A DNA stretch of 16,891 bases, taken from NCBI GenBank assembly GCA_017995875.1, contig JAGOIB010000036.1, forward strand, positions 1-16,891, written 5' to 3'. A program made the translations under genes and the position numbers. This DNA comes from Saprospiraceae bacterium. Its GTDB lineage: Bacteria; Bacteroidota; Bacteroidia; Chitinophagales; Saprospiraceae. Below the pieces are notes generated by a model, which worked only from the letters and a program-made list of their open reading frames with translations, did not search any database and was not told the origin of the DNA. Shown piece by piece: positions 8,444 to 15,934 of this stretch. The number at the start of each line of letters is the position of its first letter. Positions within the stretch are counted from its first letter, which is position 1.

Positions 8444-8710
8444 TTATGGAAAAATGTTATAAATATCCTTTCGATGAATGATTCTGGCAAACTCAGCCAC
8501 ACTACCTTCTATAAAAAGGCCAATCCGGTAATCTCCGATTTTGATCCGGTAAGCGTATTTATGTCCGGCTAGTTTTTTGATATTGGGAATTTCTGAAATA
8601 TGGTTCGCTTTTTCAACCATCCTGATGGCTTTTAAAGCTGCATTTCTGACGTGATTGATTTCCAGTTTTTCAAGGTCTTTGTTGAATTTATGTAAAAACT
8701 CAACCTTCAT
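8444..8710 (-). CDS. RelE/ParE-superfamily toxin of a type II toxin-antitoxin pair
   Basis: This 88-residue protein has the compact RelE/ParE layout: an N-terminal strand MKVEFLHKFNKDLEKL, two helices to about 37, KKLAGHKYAYRIKIGDYRIGLFI (45-67) and the terminal strand IIHRKDIYNIFP (77-88). The LxGxxYxYRIKxGDYRIxxxx pattern and the HRxxIY ending are characteristic. RelE-type members cleave mRNA on the ribosome and ParE-type members poison gyrase; which applies cannot be told from sequence alone. The ATG overlaps the antitoxin stop codon region by 4 nt (8707-8710), the usual coupled arrangement with the antitoxin first. It ends 33 nt before clpB, so clpB may share its transcript. Confidence 0.88.
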   Translation of the reverse strand: MKVEFLHKFNKDLEKLEINHVRNAALKAIRMVEKANHISEIPNIKKLAGHKYAYRIKIGDYRIGLFIEGSVAEFARIIHRKDIYNIFP

Positions 8711-8907
8711 GATGCTTTCAATTTCTTCATGATGGTTTCTCTGCTTACTTTTTTGCTTCGATCCGTTTTCTTCATTAGAACAGACATAGCCAGATCTTCT
8801 ACCTCCTCCATTTCCATGATTGTGGATTGAACGCCAAGTTTCTTAAGCAATTCAGAAATAAACTTCATTTCTGTCTGATCCTTGGTCTTTACTACCAGAG
8901 CCTTCAT
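8707..8907 (-). CDS. Antitoxin partner of the RelE/ParE toxin
   Basis: This 66-residue protein begins with a strand (MKALVVKT) and continues with a helical, acidic-then-basic region (MEMEEVEDLAMSVLMKKTDRSKKVSRETIMKKLKAS). Small proteins of this type precede RelE/ParE toxins in many Bacteroidota (DUF2683-like), and the 4-nt overlap with the toxin gene supports the assignment. I see no classic ribbon-helix-helix or HTH signature, so the DNA-binding part is uncertain; it may act mainly by wrapping the toxin. A perfect TAnnTTTG box lies 17 nt upstream of the ATG, and autoregulation there is likely by analogy with other pairs. Confidence 0.82.
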   Translation of the reverse strand: MKALVVKTKDQTEMKFISELLKKLGVQSTIMEMEEVEDLAMSVLMKKTDRSKKVSRETIMKKLKAS

Positions 8908-8924
8908 TTCCTGTCGTTTTGTTA

Positions 8925-8932
8925 CAAATCTA
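8925..8932 (-). promoter_or_regulatory. Promoter -7 box for the toxin-antitoxin (and possibly clpB) transcript
   Basis: On the minus strand this reads TAGATTTG, a perfect match to the Bacteroidota -7 consensus TAnnTTTG. About 20 nt further upstream the sequence is TTAGG instead of the expected TTG. The box ends 17 nt before the antitoxin ATG, implying a leader of roughly 10 nt with an AGGA motif just before the start codon. Confidence 0.5.
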
Positions 8933-9279
8933 CTAAAATCCCCTAAGGCCTAATTTATTATACACCCTATCTTGGACACGCTTATAACACAGAATCACCT
9001 GTTTGGGTTCTTCTTGAAGGACAGGAAAAGTCATTCCAGGGGGCATAAAATAAAATATTTTAAAACGTCCTTTTGGACACATTTGCTTGCTCCATTTCCG
9101 CCTTTCTACCCTTCCGCCAAATTTTATTTCACATAGTAGGATTATATATAAATAAAAATTTAATATCTTGCCGCTTAACAAAACTGATTTTTCCGATGCC
9201 TCTCATGGATGGGCATTGGAAACATTGATCTTGTGGACGAAAAGTCGGGCACTCCGATCACCTTATGAGAACCAATATT
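8933..9279. other. Intergenic region between the divergent toxin-antitoxin pair and GHMP kinase gene
   Basis: The open frame 8933-9181 on the minus strand has no recognisable domain, and its 3' end abuts the antitoxin promoter box, so I do not call it. The stretch contains a small GTCCTTTTGGAC hairpin near 9067-9078, an AT-rich block at about 9140-9165 and no tRNA or other known RNA that I can recognise. Confidence 0.4.
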
Positions 9280-9287
9280 ATCTTTGC
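9280..9287 (+). promoter_or_regulatory. Promoter -7 box for the GYDIA-family GHMP kinase
   Basis: TATCTTTG is a perfect TAnnTTTG match ending only 10 nt before the ATG at 9298. Transcription would start a few bases before the start codon, giving a very short or nearly absent leader. No clear TTG -33 element is visible 19-21 nt upstream. Confidence 0.45.
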
Positions 9288-9297
9288 CCCCTAACCC

Positions 9298-10230
9298 ATG
9301 GCTGTTCAAACAAAACGACACTACAAAGCAAACGGAAAGCTCCTCCTTACCGGGGAATACCTTGTTCTGAATGGAGCAGTGTCTCTTGCCCTACCCTGCA
9401 AGCTTGGACAGTCGATGAATGTCAATGAGCGTCCCGGCAGTGAAATTTCATGGAAATCCTACGATCACAAAGGCAACCTTTGGTTTTCCGGCACCTTTGA
9501 TCTCATGGCTTTTGATTGCATCGAAAGCACTGACAAGGATGTAGCCAATGGGATCCAGCAAGTACTGAAAGCAGCCTGCCGGCAGAATTCCGAGTTTTTA
9601 TCCCAATGGCGCAAGTATACTGTTGACACTTATCTGGAGTTTGACAGGGAATGGGGATTGGGCAGTAGTTCAACACTCGTATGGTGCGTGGCACAATGGG
9701 CAGAAGTCAATCCTTACATCTTACTCTTCGACACCTTTGGCGGATCAGGCTATGATATCGCCTGTGCAGATTCTGACTCACCTATATTGTATCAGTTTCT
9801 TGAGGATGAACTTCACATTGATGGTGCTGACTTTGATCCTTCCTTCAAAAAACAACTCTTTCTCATCTATCTCGGTCGCAAGCAAAGCAGCCGCGAAGCG
9901 TTGAAGAGTTATCATCAGTCGAAAGCCGGCCTCAATGGTTCGGTGGATAAAGTCTCCAGACTGACAGAAAGTATCAACACAGCCACTACGCTGAAAGAAT
10001 TTGAATCCCTCGTGCGTCAGCATGAGACGCTTGTATCTGATATCCTTGGACTTCCTACTGTCCAAAGCAAAGAATTTCCTGACTATTGGGGTTGTGTCAA
10101 ATCGTTAGGTGCCTGGGGCGGCGATTTCGTCCTTGCTACTACCGATCGTTCTGAAGAAGAGACCCGCGAGTATTTCAAGTCAAAGGGGATGAATGTGATC
10201 TTCAGGTATGATGAGCTTATTTTGAGTTAA
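9298..10230 (+). CDS. GYDIA family GHMP kinase (putative mevalonate-pathway type kinase)
   Basis: This 310-residue GHMP-superfamily small-molecule kinase carries the naming motif GYDIA at 151-155. The N-terminal motif NGKLLLTGEYLVLNGAVSLA (12-31) is typical, and the ATP-binding glycine-rich loop is EWGLGSSST (118-126). A third glycine-rich motif, SLGAWGGDFVLATT (269-282), corresponds to GHMP motif 3. GYDIA members are essentially confined to Bacteroidota and are thought to act in isoprenoid precursor synthesis, sometimes beside HMG-CoA reductase genes. No such neighbour is present here, so the substrate is an inference. ATG at 9298 places the first motif at residues 12-31, as expected. The 3' end overlaps the convergent pabC-like gene by 14 nt and is directly followed by a 7-nt tandem repeat. 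Confidence 0.9.
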   Translation: MAVQTKRHYKANGKLLLTGEYLVLNGAVSLALPCKLGQSMNVNERPGSEISWKSYDHKGNLWFSGTFDLMAFDCIESTDKDVANGIQQVLKAACRQNSEFLSQWRKYTVDTYLEFDREWGLGSSSTLVWCVAQWAEVNPYILLFDTFGGSGYDIACADSDSPILYQFLEDELHIDGADFDPSFKKQLFLIYLGRKQSSREALKSYHQSKAGLNGSVDKVSRLTESINTATTLKEFESLVRQHETLVSDILGLPTVQSKEFPDYWGCVKSLGAWGGDFVLATTDRSEEETREYFKSKGMNVIFRYDELILS

Positions 10231-10849
10231 CAGTTTCGAGTTCCGAGTTTCGAGTTAACGGCGTTTCGGCGATATCCCAATCATTCATTGCATTAAAGAT
10301 CTTATATGCATCATAATGATGTACATCCGATTGATGAATAGGTCGAGGGATCAGTACGCCGGAAGCAACAAGTCTTTTCCAGGTAGTACCTGCCAATAAA
10401 GGTATAGATGGTGTATACCAGCGATCTTCTTTTCTAAAAGCAATATTGGCGATTGAGGTATCGGTGATCCAGCCATTACGGGTGATTAGAATATCATCCG
10501 CATCTCCACGCTGGGCAAACAAATCATCCAATACTTTGCGGTCTGCATATTTATAGCTGTAATCATAACTTGCAGGTGCTTCTATCAAACACAGCGATTT
10601 GACAAGTCTCGATTCGTAAGGAAAAAATTCGACGGAAATGGAATTGATATCAAACACGATCCTGCATCTGTACATTCCAACAGGAGGGATAGTACAGGAA
10701 GAAAGAATATCTGTCAGTTGAAATGAAACATCATCATTTGCTATTTCCGGATAAAAATGTTTCAGCGTTGCATCCACTCTACGTTGATGCCATTCCAGGA
10801 GAAGGGGATGGCCGTCACGGATGCAGATGGTTTCGAGGAATTGGTACAT
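10217..10849 (-). CDS. pabC: Class IV aminotransferase, likely aminodeoxychorismate lyase (PabC)
   Basis: The 210-residue protein has the fold-type IV PLP-enzyme layout of PabC, which releases pyruvate from aminodeoxychorismate to give p-aminobenzoate for folate. The predicted Schiff-base lysine is K100 in YKYADR (compare KxxNR in E. coli PabC). The active-site segment NGWITDTSIANIAF (125-138) and phosphate-binding PLLAGTTWKRLVASG (150-164) follow. It is short and lacks some N-terminal family residues. The same-strand pabB gene at 12680-13648 supports the PabC reading over a branched-chain aminotransferase. The last dozen codons are encoded by a 7-nt tandem repeat (10234-10254), so the true C-terminus may have been extended by repeat expansion. 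The gene starts 16 nt after the ATPase stop and overlaps the GHMP kinase 3' end by 14 nt. Confidence 0.82.
   Translation of the reverse strand: MYQFLETICIRDGHPLLLEWHQRRVDATLKHFYPEIANDDVSFQLTDILSSCTIPPVGMYRCRIVFDINSISVEFFPYESRLVKSLCLIEAPASYDYSYKYADRKVLDDLFAQRGDADDILITRNGWITDTSIANIAFRKEDRWYTPSIPLLAGTTWKRLVASGVLIPRPIHQSDVHHYDAYKIFNAMNDWDIAETPLTRNSELETVNSK
10234..10254. repeat. 7-nt tandem repeat inside the 3' end of pabC
   Basis: TTTCGAG, TTCCGAG and TTTCGAG occupy 10234-10254, followed by TTAACGG and preceded by a related GAGTTAACAG. It begins 4 nt after the stop of the GHMP kinase and on the other strand encodes residues near the C-terminus of PabC. It is another repeat family placed at a gene end. 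Confidence 0.75.
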
Positions 10850-10865
10850 AAAAGTGGTTTATGCT

Positions 10866-12296
10866 TTATCTGGATTTCAAAGTTGCAAAAAGGTCATCCA
10901 TCGTGATTACCTGATCAATGAGGCCAATACTATGTTGGTTGGTTTTCAATCCAAAAGTGGTAATGAGGGTCAGAAAAATATGCTTGCGCGTTTTCGATTC
11001 TTGCCGGAATACCGATACTTTATTCCTCAACTGTTTTGCATCTCCGCTAGCGACCTCATATTCGGTACTATAAAATTTAGCTTCGCAAATATTGATGGTT
11101 TGATCGCTACGGTCGATAAGAAAATCGAGCTGAATACCTGGTTGCGTTTCTTTTGCTTTAACTACATAACTTCCCTGAACACTAAACATTCCACTTATCT
11201 GCAATGCATTTTTGATCTGACCCACATGACTTATTGCAACATTTTCAAATGCATATCCAGTCCAGGTAATCCATTGTTGTGTTTGAAAAAAAGAATGATC
11301 CTTTGCCTCCCTTCCAGAGTGGCCTTCTATAAATCGTAAATAAAACAGTGAATATTGATCTGTCAGCCTGAATATTGTATCCTTCTTTTTCTTTTGAAGC
11401 GGGCCACTGGTCGAAATGAATCCGGATTGAATGAGTTCGTCAAGTATCGCTGTTAATGTTCCTCCAGAAGACACACTACTCTGATGCGCGATCTCCTCAT
11501 GTGTCATTCCTTTGGCCTTTGAAGCCAATGCCCGTACTATGGAAATATGTTGTTGTGGACGGTCAAACAATGAGGGGTAGAGCTTATCAAATTCATCAAA
11601 TAACAAGCCTTGCGCACTAAAACAAATTTTGTTGATAAGCTGAATGGCACTCATGCCCTGTTTTATTTCCTTGAGATAATGAGGCACACCTCCCATGCAC
11701 ATATAAAGTAGCAGCATCTGATATCTATCAAGATATACAGCTCTGCTGTGTAGATATTCTTCGGTTTCTGCAAGGGTAAAGGGATACAAATAAATTCTTT
11801 TAGTGATCCGGTTGTGCAATCCTCCTTTATGATGGATCACTTTGCGAATCATCCATGAAGCTGCTGATCCGCTGATCACCACAATCACATGCTTTTTGGA
11901 CGCCCAGCTATTCCAGAAATAACCCAATGCTTCAAGAAAACCAGATCGCGGTGATGCCAGCCATGGCAATTCATCGAAAAACAAAATCTGTTTTCCGGTT
12001 TGCTCTTGCTTTTCCAAAGCACCTTTAAGTAGGTTGAAGGCTTCCAGCCAGGAAGAAGGTCTTGGATAATGATCAACTTCCGGTAATAGCGATCTGAGTT
12101 GAATACTAAAATTTTGTAATTGCTCAGCTAATGCAGCTTTTGGAACGCCTACGAGTTCTAAGTCAATTTTGGAATAGACTGCCCGGACAAGGAATGTTTT
12201 ACCTACACGGCGCCGTCCTACCACGGCTATCATTTCTGCCTCGTTGGAAATCAACGCCTCCTGTAAGATGGCTATTTCCCTGTGTCGTCCAACCAT
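10866..12296 (-). CDS. AAA ATPase with C-terminal PD-(D/E)xK-like domain (archaeal-type ATPase, DUF234 family)
   Basis: The 476-residue protein begins with an AAA/STAND-like ATPase domain: Walker A GRRRVGKT (27-34), Walker B QILFFDELPWL (103-113, D108/E109) and a sensor-like VVISGSAASWM (139-149). About 260-300 (THEEIAHQSSVSSGGTLTAILDEL) is a winged-helix segment. The C-terminal part has GYAFENV (347-353) and LDFLIDR...INICEAKF with D391 and E405-x-K407, the spacing of a PD-(D/E)xK nuclease-like core as in DUF234. This family is common as solitary genes in Bacteroidota and archaea; its physiological role is unknown and I do not assign one. It sits between pabB and pabC with its own AT-rich upstream region containing repeated AGCGAAAT motifs, suggesting insertion into a once contiguous pab cluster. 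Confidence 0.88.
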   Translation of the reverse strand: MVGRHREIAILQEALISNEAEMIAVVGRRRVGKTFLVRAVYSKIDLELVGVPKAALAEQLQNFSIQLRSLLPEVDHYPRPSSWLEAFNLLKGALEKQEQTGKQILFFDELPWLASPRSGFLEALGYFWNSWASKKHVIVVISGSAASWMIRKVIHHKGGLHNRITKRIYLYPFTLAETEEYLHSRAVYLDRYQMLLLYMCMGGVPHYLKEIKQGMSAIQLINKICFSAQGLLFDEFDKLYPSLFDRPQQHISIVRALASKAKGMTHEEIAHQSSVSSGGTLTAILDELIQSGFISTSGPLQKKKKDTIFRLTDQYSLFYLRFIEGHSGREAKDHSFFQTQQWITWTGYAFENVAISHVGQIKNALQISGMFSVQGSYVVKAKETQPGIQLDFLIDRSDQTINICEAKFYSTEYEVASGDAKQLRNKVSVFRQESKTRKHIFLTLITTFGLKTNQHSIGLIDQVITMDDLFATLKSR

Positions 12297-12344
12297 TTTT
12301 TAGCTTGAATGTGACTTTAGTTAGCGCAAAGAGGGTTTTTATAG

Positions 12345-12464
12345 ATTTTTCGCTATTTATATTTTTTTAATCAGCGAAATATAGGTAAAAATGAACATTT
12401 TTATGAAATTAAATAATTATATATAGCGAAATATATATGATTATTCATAGATTTCGCTAAATTT
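12345..12464 (-). promoter_or_regulatory. Operator-like cluster of four AGCGAAAT motifs upstream of the AAA ATPase
   Basis: Within this very AT-rich stretch the motif occurs in two orientations. On the plus strand TTTTTCGCTATTTAT lies at 12346-12360, TCAGCGAAATATAG at 12371-12384, ATATAGCGAAATATAT at 12421-12436 and AGATTTCGCTAAATTT at 12449-12464. A weaker TTAGCGCAAA lies at 12321-12330. The copies form two inverted pairs with centres about 23 and 28 nt apart. The cluster lies 49-168 nt upstream of the ATPase ATG, where a regulator or the ATPase itself could bind. No protein is known to me for this motif. Confidence 0.6.
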
Positions 12465-12600
12465 GAATTTAATTAATATATAAATTATTGTAAATTAACA
12501 TATTTTAATTTAAGGCCATCTACTATAGACTTTGCTAAGCAAACAAGTAATTCCAAGCTGCAGTAGAGCAGAAAGTCCATTACAAGCCTGAGTCCATTTA

Positions 12601-12682
12601 ACCTAAAACCCTATAAGCCAATAAGCTAATAAGCAGAACCCTCTAACCTCCTAACCTTCTAATCTCCTAAGCTCCTAAGCTA
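12601..12682. repeat. Third octamer array, abutting the pabB stop codon
   Basis: Read on the minus strand from 12680 the units are GCTTAGGA twice, GATTAGAA, GGTTAGGA, GGTTAGAG, then a degenerate part with GCTTATTA, GCTTATTG and GCTTATAG. It is the same family as the arrays at 1908 and 16018. It begins at the pabB stop codon (12680-12682) and fills the 3' side of the gap toward the ATPase. Confidence 0.85.
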
Positions 12683-13648
12683 CCTAGGGATATAAACCTT
12701 ATCTATCATCTCCTGATACTCCTGCTCCGCCAAACTGCGATAGGTGATCCCTCCACCACTGCGGTAATAAAATCCATCCGGACGTTGTTCGATCATGCGG
12801 ATCATGACGGCACTGTCAAGATTCTTGCCATCAAAGACGCCAAATACACCGGTATAAAAACCACGGGGTTCCAATTCAATTTCATTGATGATTTCAACGG
12901 TCCTTTTCTTAGGTGCACCTGTTATTGAGCCGGCAGGAAGAAGCGCATGCATGATGCTTCCCGGCTTTCCGGCAAATGAATCATCTACAATGCCGCTGAT
13001 CTCTGAACTGCATTGCAACAAAGTCTTGTCGTTGGTTTTGATTTCAGTAATGTATCTGTACCTGTTCACAGTGACCTTGTTTGCGACAATGCTGAGATCA
13101 TTGCGGAGCAAGTCTACTACAGTAGCATGTTCTTCCTGTTCTTTTATGTCGGCAAGCAATGTTGCTTCTGCATCCGGTAGAGATGCATCGATGGTACCTT
13201 TCATTGGAAACGTCCGGATAATACCTCCTGAGATCGAAACAAATTGTTCAGGGGAAAAGACAACAAACTGATCAGGAACATAAAGTTTGTATGGCGCCCG
13301 TACTACAGCAAATATTTCTTTGAGGGTTGGCAACCCTTCCATTTTTGTAGAATAACACAAATTGAGCAAATAGGTATCGCCTGCATGAATAGCTTTCAAT
13401 ACCTGCTCAAATCCATGCTCGTATTCTTCAAACGAAACCGGAAATTTTGAAAATCTGGTCTCTACGGTGTTGACAGCAGGATCGCTTTTACCTTTATTTA
13501 GCCGAACTTGAATTCCTCCTGAGTTTTCATCAATGTCCTTTAATGGAATCACTAACGGACTTGTCAGATCAAAATCAAGAATAAACAAAAAGGGAACTCC
13601 CTCAGAAGCCAATTGATCCATACGTTGCGCCCAGGGAGGAATAGACAT
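12680..13648 (-). CDS. pabB: Aminodeoxychorismate synthase component I (PabB)
   Basis: PabB aminates chorismate to aminodeoxychorismate, the precursor that PabC converts to p-aminobenzoate. The chorismate-binding domain occupies about 70-322. It shows FPMKGTID (147-154), whose K150 matches the PabB active-site lysine motif PIKGT, LLRNDLSIVA (180-189), the signature PAGSITGAPKKRTVEII (238-254) and FYTGVFG (264-270), and ends with YRSGGGITYRS. At 322 residues it is shorter than E. coli PabB because the N-terminal domain is reduced, as in many Bacteroidota. No glutamine amidotransferase (PabA) is in the window. ATG at 13648 is taken as start; a GTG directly upstream at 13651 is also in frame. 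It follows gldH with a gap of about 16 nt, suggesting cotranscription with grpE-dnaJ-gldH. Confidence 0.93.
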   Translation of the reverse strand: MSIPPWAQRMDQLASEGVPFLFILDFDLTSPLVIPLKDIDENSGGIQVRLNKGKSDPAVNTVETRFSKFPVSFEEYEHGFEQVLKAIHAGDTYLLNLCYSTKMEGLPTLKEIFAVVRAPYKLYVPDQFVVFSPEQFVSISGGIIRTFPMKGTIDASLPDAEATLLADIKEQEEHATVVDLLRNDLSIVANKVTVNRYRYITEIKTNDKTLLQCSSEISGIVDDSFAGKPGSIMHALLPAGSITGAPKKRTVEIINEIELEPRGFYTGVFGVFDGKNLDSAVMIRMIEQRPDGFYYRSGGGITYRSLAEQEYQEMIDKVYIPR

Positions 13649-13664
13649 CACCTTGTTGTTTATC

Positions 13665-14132
13665 CTATTCCTTAAACTCGCGACAAGTGACCTTCAGGCT
13701 CTTGATACCCTTGATCGTGTCGATACGCATAAATGGCTCTATCGTCCAGGTATAAGCACCCACTTCGGGAAATCTAAATCCCTGTTGTAATGGAATATCC
13801 ACCTTGCAACAATTTTCACCCATATCGCCTGCCCATGATCCATCGGGATTGATCAACTCAAGGGAGGTCACAGACGACACTTCTTTTCCGGAAGGAAAAG
13901 TTGTCATCGTACGCACATAGAGATTTTGAAAGCCGTAGGTTTCTTCATGACTGACCTGGATGTCCATTTGATACACCGTGGATGTATCCGCAGCTTGCAT
14001 GACAAAGGATTTTTTATCACCGGTGATCCATTGATGATCTTCCCAGTTCCATTTCTCAGAAACGAGCACACCTCTCTCACAAGCACTGAAAGTCAGCATA
14101 AAAAGAAAACCGATAAGGATGGCGCGGATCAA
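13665..14132 (-). CDS. gldH: Gliding motility lipoprotein GldH
   Basis: The 155-residue lipoprotein has a signal peptide ([16 protein letters not shown]) with lipobox cysteine C18. Characteristic GldH segments follow: a WxxxxW-type start, [23 protein letters not shown] (53-75), the [16 protein letters not shown] region near 93-108, [18 protein letters not shown] and IKGIKSLKV. GldH is an outer-membrane-associated lipoprotein needed for gliding in Flavobacterium johnsoniae, though many non-gliders keep it. The start codon is TTG at 14132: an in-frame TAG precedes it directly, and the next ATG (14099) would leave only five residues before the lipobox cysteine. TTG overlaps the dnaJ stop by 4 nt (14129-14132), suggesting translational coupling. 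Confidence 0.9.
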   Translation of the reverse strand: MIRAILIGFLFMLTFSACERGVLVSEKWNWEDHQWITGDKKSFVMQAADTSTVYQMDIQVSHEETYGFQNLYVRTMTTFPSGKEVSSVTSLELINPDGSWAGDMGENCCKVDIPLQQGFRFPEVGAYTWTIEPFMRIDTIKGIKSLKVTCREFKE

Positions 14133-15274
14133 CTAAAATAATCTTTCATCCGTTCGAAAAAGCCTTTCTCTGTCTTGCTTGGTTGCGGTTTGAAATTGGG
14201 AGACACGTTCAGTTTTTCCAAAATCTTCTTTTCTTCTTCGGAAAGTTTCTTAGGTGTCCATATGTTGACATAAATCAACTCATCGCCTTTACCGTATGCC
14301 TGTACAGAAGGTAATCCCTTTCCGTTAAGCCGGAATATTTTTCCGCTTGGCGTGCCGGGTGGAATTTTGATTTTCACAGGACCACTCAAGGTCGGTACAT
14401 CGACTGAACATCCTATAGCAGCATCCGGGAAACTCAGATAAAGTTCGAAGATTAGGTTATTTCCATCACGCTTGAGTTCAGCGTGAGGTTTCACTTCTAT
14501 ACTGATGAGGAGATCTCCTGCAGGACCGCCTTTGATGCCTGCATTGCCTCTTCCTCGCAGCGTGAGTTGCATGCCATCTTCTACGCCTCCCGGGATATCG
14601 ATATCGATCATCTCCTCTTCGATAGTGCGGCCTTCACCACGGCATTTTGTACAAGGTTCTACAACGATGGATCCTGTGCCGTGACAAGTAGGACACTGCG
14701 CAGTGGTCTGCATCTGTCCAAGGAATGTGCTTCTGATCTGACGTACGAAACCTGAACCGCCACATGTCTGACAGCTCTTGACGGCACCATCTTTTGCACC
14801 ACTTCCTTTACAGGTAGTACAGGTCTTGCGTTTTTTAACCTTGATGGTTTTCTTAACACCGGCTTCCACTTCTTCAAGTGACAAGCTGAGCTTGATCCGA
14901 AGGTTACTTCCTTTCTGTCCCTGGGCACGTTGGCCGCCCGAACGATTTCCGAAGAATGATTCAAAAGGGCTGTCACCAAACACATCTCCAAACTGGCTGA
15001 AGATATCATCCATGTTCATGCTCTCTGCGCTATGGAAACCTTGCTGGCCGGAAACGCCTGCATGACCAAAGCGGTCATACTTCGCACGTTTGTCGGGATC
15101 GCTCAGTACTTCATACGCTTCTGCAGCTTCTTTAAATTTATCCTCAGCAGCCTTATTATCAGGGTTGCGGTCAGGGTGAAACTGCATCGCTATCTTCCGA
15201 TAGGATTTTTTGATCGTGCCCTCATCCGCATCCTTAGGTACTTCGAGTATTTCGTAATAATCGCGTTTGCTCAT
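14129..15274 (-). CDS. dnaJ: DnaJ, Hsp40 cochaperone
   Basis: This 381-residue class A J-protein stimulates DnaK ATPase and hands over unfolded clients. The J-domain is 1-70 with the HPD triad H33-P34-D35, followed by a G/F-rich linker with phenylalanines (70-112). The zinc domain has four CxxC pairs: C152/C155, C168/C171, C194/C197 and C208/C211. The C-terminal substrate-binding domain ends near 345, and the last 30 residues are basic with a KDYFS end. Length and motifs match the usual family. It lies 9 nt downstream of grpE and overlaps the gldH start by 4 nt, so grpE-dnaJ-gldH-pabB is probably one transcription unit. dnaK is not in the window. Confidence 0.97.
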   Translation of the reverse strand: MSKRDYYEILEVPKDADEGTIKKSYRKIAMQFHPDRNPDNKAAEDKFKEAAEAYEVLSDPDKRAKYDRFGHAGVSGQQGFHSAESMNMDDIFSQFGDVFGDSPFESFFGNRSGGQRAQGQKGSNLRIKLSLSLEEVEAGVKKTIKVKKRKTCTTCKGSGAKDGAVKSCQTCGGSGFVRQIRSTFLGQMQTTAQCPTCHGTGSIVVEPCTKCRGEGRTIEEEMIDIDIPGGVEDGMQLTLRGRGNAGIKGGPAGDLLISIEVKPHAELKRDGNNLIFELYLSFPDAAIGCSVDVPTLSGPVKIKIPPGTPSGKIFRLNGKGLPSVQAYGKGDELIYVNIWTPKKLSEEEKKILEKLNVSPNFKPQPSKTEKGFFERMKDYFS

Positions 15275-15283
15275 TGGTTGATT

Positions 15284-15880
15284 TTAGTTGCCTACAACGA
15301 CTTTGGCGTGACGAATGATTTTATCGTTGAGCATGTATCCATTTTCTAAGGTGTCTATGACCTTGCCCTTCATATTTTCATCAGGCACCGGAATCTCTGT
15401 GATCGCCTCATGGAGTTCGACATCAAATTTTTCTCCGGTGCTGTTCATTGCTTTCAATCCCATATTCTGCAGCACATTGTAGAGGCGATTGTAGACTAAC
15501 GTCACGCCCGCACTGAAGACTTCTTCGTTGGATGGATCGTCGGCGCTTTTCTTGGCGCGATCAAAATCATCGAGAACCGGAAGCAAGCTAACAATGACAT
15601 CTCTGGAGGCCGAATTCAAGAGGTCCAGGCGTTCGCGCATGGTCCGTTTCTTATAATTATCAAATTCTGCAAGCAATCGGAGGTGTTTGTCCTTCAATTC
15701 CTGGATGGTGGATTGTAGTTCTGAAATCTTTTCATTGGATAGATCATCTCCTGGTTCGTTTTCAGGATCGGAGTCTGTCCCCGAGGATTTGTCAAAATCA
15801 AAGAATTTCTCATCCTCCCCTTTTGGTGCGCCATGATCATGATGGGCCCCGTTTGTCTTGTCCTTATGTTCTTTTGTCAT
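15284..15880 (-). CDS. grpE: GrpE, nucleotide exchange factor of DnaK
   Basis: GrpE releases ADP from DnaK and works with DnaJ, whose gene follows after 9 nt. The 198-residue protein has a long acidic, low-complexity N-terminus (1-48), a coiled-coil dimerisation helix (about 50-95, containing LRLLAEFDNYKKRT), the four-helix-bundle stretch VSLLPVLDDFDRAK (97-110), and a C-terminal beta domain with GYMLNDKIIRHAKVVV (181-196), the family signature. ATG at 15880 follows a leader of about 50 nt from a promoter-like element at 15935-15951. The first gene of the chaperone cluster, it is expected to respond to heat, but no CIRCE element is seen. Confidence 0.95.
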   Translation of the reverse strand: MTKEHKDKTNGAHHDHGAPKGEDEKFFDFDKSSGTDSDPENEPGDDLSNEKISELQSTIQELKDKHLRLLAEFDNYKKRTMRERLDLLNSASRDVIVSLLPVLDDFDRAKKSADDPSNEEVFSAGVTLVYNRLYNVLQNMGLKAMNSTGEKFDVELHEAITEIPVPDENMKGKVIDTLENGYMLNDKIIRHAKVVVGN

Positions 15881-15934
15881 GGTATTAAAGTAAAAAAGGC
15901 CACTGGCCTGCTAAATTTTGTCAACTCCTTGCCA

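Noticed and set aside
8933..9181. 82-residue minus-strand open frame upstream of the antitoxin
   Set aside because: No domain recognised, and its end touches the antitoxin promoter box; it is more likely non-coding.
10821..11339. 172-residue plus-strand open frame
   Set aside because: It is antisense to the DUF234-type ATPase and has no recognisable features.
10866..12296. ATPase read as an anti-phage defence gene
   Set aside because: The nuclease-like C-terminus is suggestive, but the gene is solitary with no defence partner in the window, so I do not claim defence.
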